A DNA stretch of 64,000 nt from Callipepla californica brunnescens (Eukaryota > Chordata > Aves > Galliformes > Odontophoridae): NCBI GenBank assembly GCA_023055505.1, contig JALIRH010000045.1, positions 1,674,001-1,738,000 of the forward strand, written 5' to 3'. The position numbers and the translations under genes were made by a program. Shown one piece after another: positions 24,636 through 35,600 of this stretch (positions are counted from its first letter, which is position 1; every line of letters starts with the position of its first letter). The notes below the pieces were generated by a model. That model made no database searches, was not told where the DNA came from, and saw only the letters and a list, made by a program, of their open reading frames with translations.

Positions 24636-24885
24636 TCGTAGAGTCACCAAGGTTGGAAAAGACCTTCGAGATCATTCAGTCCAACCATCAGTCTACCACC
24701 AGTAGTTCTCACTTCACCATGTCCCTCAACACAATGTCTCTTGAACACCTCCCGGGTTGGTGGCTCCCCCACCTCCCTGTGCAGCCCATTCCAGTGCCTG
24801 ACCCCTCTTTTGGAGAAGAAGTATTTCCTAATGTCCAACCTGAATCTCCCCTGGCACAACTTGAGGCCACTCCCTCTGTCCTAGT
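24636..24885 (-). repeat. CR1 LINE 3' fragment
   Basis: Antisense CR1 of about 250 bp, clear from GGTTGGAAAAGACCTTCGAG near its left end, then CTTGAACACCTCC, CCCACCTCCCTGTGCAGCCC, ATTCCAGTGCCTGACC, TTTCCTAATGTCCAACCTGA and CTTGAGGCCACTCCCTCTGT. It corresponds to the 3' UTR and tail and has no coding part. Confidence 0.93.
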
Positions 24886-26559
24886 AAGACTCACCCCATT
24901 CTGAAGCTATCAGGAACTTCAGTTCCACTCATACGATGTTGAACATCTACAGAGTGGATAACAAAGATGATCTGGGGAGCTCTGCATCACTACTGCATCA
25001 TCTCAACCCATCCCTTGGACTCACTGATGCTAAATCCAGTGGTAACACAAGTATTTTTACACCATGTCTGGCGTGTCTCCTTGTTTTACTCAGCATTTGG
25101 GGTTGCAGGTGAGTGATGTTTCTTCACTGCGTTGTGGAAGCACAGCTTTGTCAGACACAAAAACCTCACTCCTCTGAGGAACTGAAAGATGCAGTGTGTA
25201 CAGAAATAGATGAAAAACGTAGATGTTTGTTTCGATATTTCTTCTTAAGTTCTCATGTTTGTGGTTCTTTGGATTTCGGATTTTTAAGGCAGGTGCTGTA
25301 AAATTGAATCCTTTGCTCTGCTGGTTCTGTTTGAGCACAATTCAGTCTGAGCAGCGTGCTGGATGGCCAGAGCTGCCTGGAGCAAAGACAGGACTTTGGG
25401 TTTTCCCACTCCATTTTATCCTTGTGCAGAGTTTTTGTTTCTTTGTAGCTTGCTCTCTGTTCTGTTCTGTAGTTTCAGACTTGCCTCAGGAGCAAAACAT
25501 ATTATCTGCCTGCAACGAAAGAGATTTTTCTATGTTGTGCACCTGGATGAGATGATCTCATGTCTGACTGTTCAGCACTTGTATTCCTTATGAGGTAAAT
25601 CACATGATAAGAGTTAATCCACTAAGTGACTAAGCTCACCACTAATGGGAATAATTACCTGACCTGGTAATGCAGTAATCTTGGTAAATATAAACAGAAA
25701 ACACTGCAATCATTTATTGGAACTTAATGTTGTGTTCAAGAATGCTCACTGCTAAGATAAAAGTCTCTAAAATGAGGAAGCTGATGCTTCTCATGGAGCT
25801 TTCTATTCCCCTTTCCTTACTTGTGAGGAAAACCCATCACGGACAACAAAAATTGCTTTGTTTTCCAGTTATTCCAAAAGACTGCAGGAAAGCTGCCATC
25901 AGCACAAGTAGTCTTGCTGTGCAACTGCACAGTCATCTTGATGATCAGTCTAATTGCACAGCTGTGTATTTTTCGTTTAACTTTCCTGTTTTAGTGCTGT
26001 CTTTGTTAGTTTGAGCAAGTGGAATGGCTGTAGATATCACCTTGGCCTGCTCAAGCCTCCTCACACAGTTAAAGGAACCCCTGGCCAATACCAACATCAT
26101 TTAGCAATCCTTATACTCCTTGAGAGTTTGGCCCAGTGAAATTGAGGGGGTAAAGGCAGCAGTGCCTTGCTGCTATGCACTGTGCTGTGGATAAAGCTGT
26201 CAGAGTGGCCAGTAAAGCTGAACTGCTGCGTGCCAGAATCTAAAGCAAGGGCCTAGAAAAACCTATTCCACAAGTTAAAAACCACAGCTTCCACCAAAAA
26301 TCACAGTTCAACTTAGAAAAAAGACAAGCGTTCATCGTTTGGGTCTTGCAGACCTATGTTTGTGTGATGTATATTTAATCTATGAGCCTCTGGATCATGA
26401 CCAGGACTCATGGCACTGTCCTAAGAGAAACGAGTAAAAGAAAAGCTGTTTTTCCTTCTGGGTCTCTATTCAAAAGTGCATTACAAAGTTTGCCTGTGTG
26501 GCTCTTAGTGAGAGGTCTAGCCTCATCAGAGCTAAGCATTTTCTGAACTTCTTAATTCC
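24886..26559. other. Unannotated DNA
   Basis: No gene or transposon recognised. Frames up to about 110 codons near 25.2-25.6 kb are T-rich and have no recognisable domain. Confidence 0.5.
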
Positions 26560-26900
26560 TGCACCCCGTGTTTACTCCTCTGGCAGATATGGTGCAGTCG
26601 GAGCCAGGCTGCAAGCACTGCAGGTCAGGTGTTGTATGTACAGAGCCAACAGCTGACGTGAAGTCGGTGCTAACAGGTATACCAGCTCAAAAATGGAAGT
26701 AGTAGCTTCACAGCCTTGCCCATAAATATGACAGTTTGCACCTGCCTGAGCGGGTAGGTTTGCCTGCCAAAGAAACGGCCTTAATTTACACACTGGAGAC
26801 AGATTGCATCCAGCGCTGTTTCTAACAAAAGCTCCTACACCGCTCAGTGTTCCCTCCTCCCCTTCAGGCTTTTAAATTATTGAAGGCTGAACAGCAGCTG
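26560..26900. promoter_or_regulatory. Candidate conserved non-coding element
   Basis: High-complexity, repeat-free segment with clustered E-boxes and half-sites (CAGGTC, CACCTG at 26,740-26,745, CAGCTG) and an AT-rich core, and no long open frame. The call rests only on texture and motifs. Confidence 0.2.
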
Positions 26901-26999
26901 CAAACAGATACATTTATCTCAGGATAGCCATGTCATGTCCTAGCAGTCTTCCTGGACCTTGCTTCAGTTGTCCCATTTTAGTTAGTTTAAAAGTCCATT

Positions 27000-27400
27000 G
27001 TGTTGTTCCAAGTCAGAGGAGTGTCTGTGTGAGCTTCGCAGAGCTCTAAATTTACCTTCAGTGACTCTGTATCAAAGTGGCCCGATCTGCAAATCAACAG
27101 ATGATCTAACTGCCATCTTCGCAGATTTCAGCTTGGCTCCAAAATGCATTATGTGATCTCTCTGCCTGTTACATAATTACTAGTAATGAAGACTAGCATT
27201 TGGAATTTAGCTGCGAATTATTTTGATGATGCACGGAGCAGAAGAGGCTCCAGATGCTCTCCTGAATAGCTATCGTTGCTTAGTAAGCAATTAGGAGCAG
27301 TCACCGTCTTTCACTGTATTTAAACAGCAAGTGGGCTACTGGGGCCTAATCCATATAAAAGCATGTAAGTGCTACTGAAATGGAGCAATATTCCAAGGCT
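27000..27400. promoter_or_regulatory. Candidate conserved non-coding element
   Basis: Repeat-free segment with a perfect 12-bp homeodomain-type palindrome ATTACTAGTAAT (27,176-27,187) and an AT-rich block after it (GAATTTAGCTGCGAATTATT near 27,200-27,222). The combination resembles developmental enhancers, but no alignment supports it here. Confidence 0.25.
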
Positions 27401-30400
27401 GGGAGCAGAAAACCCACGTGTGCCCGTGTGGTGAGCAAATATAACTATAAATAATTAAGGATACGCTTGAAATACATATATTAAAGTATTAAAATATTAA
27501 CCCCCACAGAAGATAAAGGCAGAGCAAAGGTGCTGATGGAAATGTTGCTGTATGGCTTTTTTTTCCTCGTGAATGCTATAAGATAATGGAATAAATATGC
27601 TGCCTTGTTTAGGAATAACCTAAAACATGTGATGCAGGCACCTCTTGGCTCTCTGTATTGCTTTCTGGTGTGTCTGAGCTGTCTGAGACTCTCCATCCAT
27701 CTTGCATGGCATCTCCTGCAAATATCCAGCCCTGCTGATGGACTTCTGCTAGTTCTGTGCTCTGTATCTCACAGCAGGTAACCAAAAGCTGCTCACAAAT
27801 CAAGGGCATGGGTATTTCTTTTTCTGTTAGAGAGCTTCTGTTCAAACATGCCTTGCAACAGGTGACAATTAAAGATTTGTCTGACTGAGCGCAAAAGCAG
27901 TGGTTGCAAAATTGATGGCTGCCTTAAATAAGCTCACACTGTTTCTTAGCAAGAAATGAGTGGCACTGGGATCCAGCAGAGCACTGGATTCATAGACAGG
28001 AAACTGGAAATATGAACACAAGAAAATTCAGTAATTTTCAGATATTGTCAGGATCCAGGATACTACAGGCAAAAATAGTACTCTTCTCTAGAGCCCATGA
28101 TGGTTCATCAAGTCATTAATAAAATAATTAATTGAAGCATGCTGGGATTAGTACATAGCAGAAGCCCTCAGCCTCACCACAGTAATGCAGGGAGCAAGGG
28201 AGGAGAACAGATCCATGCACATCACTTGCTTTGGAACTGTTTTCTGGCTTTATGGGATAACCCTACCTTCCTCTTCATTCCTTTTCACTCAGTTCCTCTT
28301 TCATGACAAACACGTCCTGGTATTTGTCAGCTGAGACCGGACACGAGTATTGTTTTAAAAATACATATAGTTCTGCCAACATAAAGATTTCTGTAGTTTG
28401 GTTTCATTCCCATCGTGAAAGGAACGTGCTCTGTGCCAGCTCTCACTGAAAGCCAGATCTTGTCTTAACATGTAAGGGTGGCACCACAAGGTGAGTACAG
28501 TGACTGGGAGACCCAGTGTATGCAGAACAAAACCACGGTCTCACCTACAGGGAACAGTGTGGGAGAGGAGGGGGAGAAGGCACCCACCAGACTGCTTCTG
28601 GACAGTTGTTTGAGCCACGCAGAAATACTCTGTCAACTCCATGGCTGCATAGAATGACTCTGTCTGTACAGACTGCACAATGTCTGATTAAATTTGTGGA
28701 TTTTAAAGTTGTCAGTACCCAAGCATGATCTCTCCCTTTGAAAAGTCTCATCACCTTAGTGCTGCTGTATTTAGAGCTCACCTCTGCCTGCTTAGCTCCC
28801 TGCACACCTGAGGATCTGTTTGCTCCTCACTACATCGTGTTACCATCTGAACATATCCTGAAGCTGCATCACTTGTGTTCAGCTAACAAACAAAGGAGAG
28901 GCAATGAGATAAAGCCATGGTGGCATGAGCCAAGGAACAGCACACAGATTTCTGGCGATCTGGCTGGCCTGTAAAAACAAATGTGTTCCATCAGAAGAGA
29001 GAATGCAAGCTGTATGCACAGAGAATTAGGAGATGAATCACAAGAGCTAAGAGTAAAACACATAAGCCATGGAGCACAAGGCCGGCTCTAAGAGAGTAAC
29101 ATGACAACATTCTCCTGAAAGAATCCAAGGTATCTGAAGGGATGTCAAAATCAAAGTTTCTTGGGTGTGAAAGAGATGTTCTGAGAACGTAGTTCGGAAA
29201 TCCATATCACTAATGATAAAAGGAATCGAGAGAGATGGTAAATGTTAGTTAGCTGTCATCCTGAACTGCTTCCGCTGCCTTAATGACTTAGCATGTGTCA
29301 GAGAAGAAAGAGAAATGAACAGCCATGCAAACCAGAGATAAAAAAAAGAGTTTGGTATTTGAAATATCATATGGACTTGTCAATAACTAAAGAAAGAATG
29401 TCAGAAAGGGATTGTTATGGAAAATAGTTACTGATGTTCAAAGGGAGAGCAAATGTGATCTAAAACCCTCAAAACCTTGATTCTGTCTCACTAATGACAT
29501 TCCTGCAGCTTCTTCCCCGTGGAAAGCACAGCACACTTCTAACACCGCCTCTTCCACCGTATGCAACGCTCACGTGCAATCTGACAGTATCTCAAGTGCC
29601 ACGAGTTTTGCCTTTAAAACTGCACACAAAAATGCACATTCGTATTTTCAACGTTCTCGGGCAATAGAAGGCAATGTCACCCACGTGGAAGCCCAAAGTA
29701 ACGCTGATAACTACGTCAGCCAAACAGCAACAAAGGAAACAGCTCTCTCTGCATGGCATAAATGGATTGCTTGTTGGCAATCTCAGGAAATGAAAGCAAT
29801 CTGAAGTGAGATGTGAAGGGTGACCTCATGCTTTACCTTTTGTAACACATCAGGAAGATAACACAGGCAGAAGTCCACTGATGCTGCTTATGTCACACAT
29901 CTTCAGTAGCTGAGAAGAAAGAGTTGTGTTTTCTGCAGGATTCATATTGATATATATATATATATATAAATTAGTGATGACTTTTTTAGGATTGAAAAGG
30001 GAAAGACCTGTCTTCACAAAAGGAAAGTCATGCTGGCTAATTTGTGAATGCGTCATTTAGTCCCTAAAAGCTGAGAATACCTAATTCCATTTCTGCAGCT
30101 CATTACCTTCCACGTCTGGATAAGAAACGTGTCCAGAGAGGTACTCAGCACAGGCACCAGTCCCTGATGGCATTTCCACCTGTAAAACAGAAGTAAGGCT
30201 TTGTTTGCAAAGAGTAAAGCATGGGAAGGGGGGGGAGAAGAGGGGAAAATGGGACACTGGAGGCTCAGTGATTATTTAAGAAAGGGAAGAGACTCTGAAG
30301 GCAGAAGCTGTGATTCTCTCTTTCAGACGCTCTGTTTACGTAGGCATTTTCAGTGACTTCATACTTGAAGAACTGTGACATGCCAACACTTGAGAATGTT

Positions 30401-30773
30401 TTCCATATCAGATAGCCTAAGCCAAGTGCTAAAGTCATTCCCCGAGGGCCAAGTTCAGCCTCGTTGCATCACTGAGAGCCTTCTGCAGCCTGCGTGCTGG
30501 GACTAAGGCAGAACAGTGTTCGGAAAACACACACCCTTCCCATTTTTTCACCCTTTAAAGCTGATGCTGAGGACTATCTGAAATCCAAGAAGCGTTTGTA
30601 ATTATGACAGATGCTCCAAAACGCTAAAGCACAGCTTAATGGTTTTAATTTGCGGACGACAAGGCTAGAAAAAAAGTGTTTTGTGGGAATATAATACTCC
30701 ATGTAATACATTCTCTATAATAGCTCCCTCCCCCCAGAACAAAAGTTTGTGATGGTCCTTGAATGGGTACAGA
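27401..30773. other. Unannotated low-GC DNA
   Basis: About 3.4 kb without recognised genes. A short (TA) microsatellite lies at 29,950-29,969. All open frames are under about 90 codons. Confidence 0.55.
29950..29969. repeat. (TA)n microsatellite
   Basis: Pure alternating AT run of about 20 bases. Confidence 0.95.
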
Positions 30774-30830
30774 GCAGTGTCCCCTTCTCTATTGCTTCTG
30801 CAGAGAAATAGAGAAGTGAGAGGACACTGC
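30774..30830. repeat. Imperfect inverted repeat
   Basis: GCAGTGTCC plus CTTCTCTATT (30,774-30,793) is mirrored by AATAGAGAAG plus GGACACTGC (30,807-30,830), with a few unpaired bases between the blocks and a 13-base loop. A strong but imperfect stem-loop, not obviously part of a known element. Confidence 0.8.
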
Positions 30831-30857
30831 TTTCCAACTCTTCGTCTAGAGAAGGAT

Positions 30858-31030
30858 GTGGAAATGCTAAGGCAGGTTCAAAGAAGGGCCACAGAAATGA
30901 TCCCGCTCCTGGAAAACAAGCATTAATGATGTAAGGTTTAAGGAGCTTAACTTACTCAGCTTAATTGAAAAGAAGGTTAAGGGGTGACTTGATCGCTGTG
31001 TGTATCCACACACACCTTTAAAAAGCACCT
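30858..31030 (+). repeat. Old CR1 fragment, sense
   Basis: Diverged CR1 3' coding/UTR sequence: GGCAGGTTCAAAGAAGGGCC, then AAGGAGCTTAACTTACTC, AATTGAAAAGAAGGTTAAGG and GGTGACTTGATCGCTGTGTG, which follow the order of the CR1 consensus (caggttcaaa, gagctt, gaagacttaggggagatctgatcgcagt). Confidence 0.65.
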
Positions 31031-31260
31031 GATGGGGAACGGCTTTGCAACAGTACTGACAAAAGCAGAACAAGACCTGCTGCTGGCACAGCTGGCAAGC
31101 GGGTTTTGGAGCAACCACCATTACCTGACGGCGAGGATGAGAGGGCAGGGGAAGAAGAGCTCGCTGAGCAGTGAGTTCACCGTCAGTTTTGAGCAGTTAT
31201 CGGCTTAAAGGCACTGTCTGCTTCAGCCAGCTTCTGGGCTACGCTGGGAGGGAGCTGAGG

Positions 31261-31370
31261 TGACCATAGAAGCATGAAGGTCGGAGAAGACCGCTCAGGT
31301 CCCCCAGTCCCACCCCAGAGCCCACGTCCCTCAGTGCCACATCTCCATGTTGCTTGAGCCGCTTCTCCAC
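31261..31370 (-). repeat. CR1 3'-end fragment
   Basis: Antisense CR1 tail: ATAGAAGCATGAAGGTCGG, AGAAGACC, then GTCCCTCAGTGCCACATCTC and TGTTGCTTGA, matching the standard CR1 sequence that ends TTCTTGAACACCTCC. It stops at the edge of the first CpG island. Confidence 0.8.
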
Positions 31371-31373
31371 TCC

Positions 31374-31735
31374 TTACGTGCGAGGCACCTGAGGCCGCCC
31401 CCGGAGGAGGGGGGGTGGGGGGGGGCAAGAGAAGGGAAGGAGGGGAGGAGAAGGAGGAGGAGGAGGCGGCCGCCGCGCTCCGTGTGGCAGCGCCGGGGAG
31501 GAGCTACCTGCGGAGGCCATTTCCCGGGGAGGAACGCGACCGTGGGGGTGAGTGAGTGCGGGGACAGCCGGGGTCGGGGGGGGGGGGGAAGGAGGGAGCG
31601 CGGCGGGGCCGCCCCGGCGCTGAGGGGAGGGAGGCGGGGGGGGGGAGCGGGGAGAGGCGCGGTGCTGCCGGGCGGGGCGGGAGCGGCGCTGAGGAGATGG
31701 CGGTGCTTCGTGCGGTGAATGGAGAGCCCCTCTGG
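31374..31735. promoter_or_regulatory. CpG island 1, probable promoter and first exon
   Basis: Abrupt rise in GC and CpG with runs of GGAGG, GGCGGCCGCCGC and GGCGGGGCGGG. Two splice-donor-like sites are visible. On the plus strand, CGTGGGG|GTGAGTGAG has its GT at 31,548. On the minus strand, a well-placed ATG (31,520-31,518, context GGGAAATGG) is followed after 13 nt by GCAG|GTAGCT (GT at 31,507-31,506), which would give a tiny coding first exon reading M-A-S-A. No TATA box is seen, as usual for CpG promoters. The direction of transcription is unresolved and may be bidirectional. No downstream coding exon was recognised. Confidence 0.6.
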
Positions 31736-31772
31736 GTCCTCCCCCACACAGCCCTGAGGAGACGGGCGGCTG

Positions 31773-32640
31773 CTCCGGTTGGAAAAGACCCTCGAAATCA
31801 TCCAACCTCGGCCAGACCGCACCGCCCCAACTCTTTAACAGCCCACCGCTACCTCGTGGCCCTGAGCACCACATCCAGACGGATTTTAAACACCACCTCC
31901 CTGCGGAGCCCGTTCCTGGGCTTAACGACCCTTTCTGTCGAGTTTTTCCTGATATCCAACCTAAACCTCCCCTGGTGCAACTCGAGGCCGCGTCCCCTCG
32001 TGCTGTCACTGTCACCAGTGAGCAGAGGCCAGCCCCGCTCTCGCTGCCATCACCTTTCAGGTGTTTGAAGAGAGCAGAGAGGTCTCCCCTCACCTCCTCT
32101 TCCCCAGACCACGCAGCCCCGGATCCTTCAGTCTCTCATAGGCCATATTCTCCAAGGCCTTCCCCAGCCTTGCTTGCCCCTGCTCCAGCAGCTCCTTTCT
32201 GTACTGAGGTGCCCCAAACTGAATGCAGTACTCGAGGTGAGTCCTCACCAGTGCTGAGTACAGGGGCGGGATGACTTCCCAGTGCTGCTCACCACACCGT
32301 TCCTGATCCAGGCCAGGATGCCATCGGCCTTCTTGGCCACCTGGGCACACTGCTGGCTCATGTTCAGCCAACTATCCATCAGCACACCGAGGTCCCTTTC
32401 CATCAGGCAGCTTTCCAGCCACTCCTCCTCACGTCTGTAGTGTTGCCTGGGGTTGTTGTGGCCAGAATGCAGGAGCTGACACTTGGCCCTGTTGAAACTT
32501 GCCCCATCGATCCAGCTGTCCAGGTCCCTCTGTAGTGCCTTACTTCCCTCTGGCAGATCATAATTCCTTCCCAACTTGGTATCATCTGCAAACCTACTGA
32601 GGGTGTCCTCAATCCCCTCATCAAGATCATCGATAAAGTG
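31773..32640 (-). mobile_element. CR1 LINE, 5'-truncated, 868 bp
   Basis: The longest CR1 in the window, antisense, with its 3' end (GGTTGGAAAAGACCCTCGAA on the plus strand) at 31,777. Translation of the minus strand gives relics of the reverse-transcriptase C-terminal region: [18 protein letters not shown], then [40 protein letters not shown] and, after a frameshift, [14 protein letters not shown]. These match CR1 ORF2. The frame is broken and the 5' half, including the endonuclease and polymerase catalytic parts, is absent, so the copy is dead. It sits on the shoulder of CpG island 1. Confidence 0.95.
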
Positions 32641-35600
32641 CAGTATCAGGTGTGTGGGCTATAAGCAGTGATGCAACTGTGCGTGTTGCCGAGCTCAGGT
32701 TCATTCTGTCGCTACACAGAAAGGAGCTCTGTCAGTATTTCAGCAGGTTTGATTTCTAATGACAGCGGTGCTCCTGCAGTGCCCTTCTGCACGTCACGGC
32801 GTGCGCACCACGCGTTGCTCTGTCGCTCTTACATACGAACGTTTCTTTCCTCCTGCTGATGGGGACAAAAAAAGCAAGAGGACAAAACAGATGCTAATAG
32901 GAAGAGTTTGTACTTACAGCCTCGACTCTGCCCTTAGTTCACCCTCACTGTTCTTAATATTGTCAGGTTTCCAGAGCTCAGTGGTCTCCTGTAATTTGGA
33001 ATTTCCTTGTTTGTTGAGGTCAGGCTGCGAGGCTTATTTTAATGACTTTCTAGCTGTTCATGCAATCTCTTATTGCAACAGGAAAAAAAAAAGAATTAGA
33101 ATGTTGGAAACCATTAATTAGAAAGACAGGGAACACTGCCTGAGAGTATCAGGTTTGAGAGGAACGCGAACGTCTTCCAGCGTAGCTGTGGCTGTTTCTA
33201 TCGCTGAGATGCTTATTTTGGTGCACGTGGATTCCTGAACTGTATGAAAGTAAAGCAGTTGTTGCCCAGAAGAAGCTAAAGACACAACCTGATGAGAATC
33301 TCCACCAGCTCTTGGAACATAGCCTACATCAGAGGTGTAACCTTGTTTGGTGTTTCTGCAGATGCCGCGTGACGTGTAATAAAGTGCTTAAGTCCCCAAA
33401 TACTGTTGTAAATCTGGCCCATAATCTATAGTGCACAGGCAGCAGGGATCGGATCTGGGAGCAACATCTGCTCAGGGTGTGCGTATGAACGATGTCTTAA
33501 TATGTTACGGTGCTGAAAAATGGCCCGTGCTCGTTTTCCCACTGCAATCAGGCTGGCTTTAGGGATGGTTTAAGTGATCGCAGACTCAGATCCATCAGAG
33601 CTGTAGAGCTGGCCATTTAATGTTCATTCACTTTGTGGGGCTTTTAAAATTTATTTATTTTTTAATCGAATCTCCAGCTATTCTGCTTTCTTCCCTTTTG
33701 ACCCCACCTTCCCCTCGCTGTCTGTGTTGCTTCAGGAGTGATTTCTCACTGCTGACTTTCCTGCTAATGTAGCAGTTGCGCTGGGCAGATGACAAAGACT
33801 AAGAGCTAACAGATGAAAGCCAACTGGTGTTACCCACGTGATTGAAAGCTGCGTTTTCCTTATATAAACAGCATGCCTGAGGTTGCTGTTCCAGCTTGCT
33901 TTATCCCACCCATGAATCTCTGGATTTACATGTCACTCTGTGTTCTGCATTACAACTTTTTCCTTTTTCTTGCTTTTTGTGTGAGTGCGATTCATGGTAG
34001 CTCAGCGTCAGGAGGAGAATTGCGGCTGTGTTGTGCTTACAAGTCAGGGATAGAAACGACCATCCTGCAGTGCATGTAATCAGGAATATGCCCTGAGAGG
34101 GAACCTCTGCTTCCCTGACACGCTTTTAGAATTCTTGTGTGGCGACGTATTTCCAGCGTGCCCCTGAGCGAGCGGTATCAAATGATTCTCAAAGTCTGCA
34201 TTTCTCCTTTAGTGCGGGTTATTTTAGGAATGAAAACTGCAAAATCCAGCTGAGGGCTATGGAAATGGGAAGGTCCCAGCCCGGTCAGTCCCTGGGGAAT
34301 GACATTTATTGAACGTGTGTCCTTTTGGGATGGCTGCTGGGAGAGCCGTGGCCTTGCTGGCAAACAGCAGCACCTCAAACAGCTGCAGCTTCTGCTTGTA
34401 AAGAGTCAGCAAAGCAGTCTGAAGTGTCCCAGAATGGCAGCGAACCTCACCTGGCTCACTGAAGGCTTCCATTGCAATTGAGATTAATTCTGAAGTCTTC
34501 GGTTTTCCTAAATTACATTGTCCTCACAGCAGGAGCTGGAACAAAGCCGTGAGCAGTGGTTTTGGGAAAGACAGGTTATCACAGTTTTTGCAGGCCTCCA
34601 TGCTGCCTGGGGGGAATCTTTTCAGAGCGAGACCTTCGTGTGAAGAGCTGGTTTCTTTTTCCTTTTTTTGTTCCCACCATCTGGGAATTGATTTTATTCT
34701 TAGAGGGTCGGGACTTGTTTGCTGTGTTCTAAAGATGGATCCTCTTGCATGAAATCTGAAATGCAAATACAGATGAGCATAGAGTGAGTTCAGAAATGGT
34801 GAAGATGAATGCAAAATTGGGCAGCAGCACTTTGTCTTGAGACATTTTACAATCAGATTCTGCGAGCTAAGGCAAAACTCCTTACTGGGACTTCCATTGC
34901 ACCACGTTTAACGTTCAGAAGAGAAGAAAGCACAGAATCAGTGAGTTGATTTTAAAGTATAAGTAATGATGATAATACGAGGCACAGTGTTTGGAATTAA
35001 AAGCAATACATTTGCAGTGTGTACATGTTGATGTACATACAGCTGGAGGAGCTCCCACATTGTCAGGCTCCTAGATATGGGCTAGTAATTGCCTCCGGTC
35101 TGCAACTATTTTTGCCAGACAAAGCATATAATTTGGTGCTGTTTGTTATAAGCTATATTTTACTTCAGAAACCACAACAATCCTTTGTCCTCTGGGGAAT
35201 GTGGAGCTGCATTTGCCCCCTTTTGATGGGGTTTTCTGTTTTAGCCTTTGTGCTTGGCTTTGCAGTGCAGGTTAATGTCTGTTTTGTAAAGATGGGTTGG
35301 CCCTCAGCACCCCACAGCCCATATTTGTGCACACCCCGCAGCAGACGAGGAATCCAGCTCAGACCTTCAGTCTGTCCTCTGGTTAAAGAAAGAATATCTC
35401 TGGTCAGCCCTCTGTAAGCAGCTATTATAACTGGGAAAGTGGAAGGCAGAACTGCGTGTGCTGCTCACAGCCTCACTTGTCCTCATCGAGGTCAGCTCTG
35501 AAGTAGCATTTCTTCAAAGGCCGTGAGGAGAATCATCGATGCAGAGAAATGCTGCTGCGGGAGGCAGGACTTCATTGCCCTGTGGGTATGGCCGGAGCAC

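Noticed and set aside
31374..32093. Minus-strand 239-codon frame spanning CR1 and CpG island 1
   Set aside because: The first half is CR1 3' UTR read in sense, the second half is proline-rich translation of the GC-rich island. No host protein resemblance.
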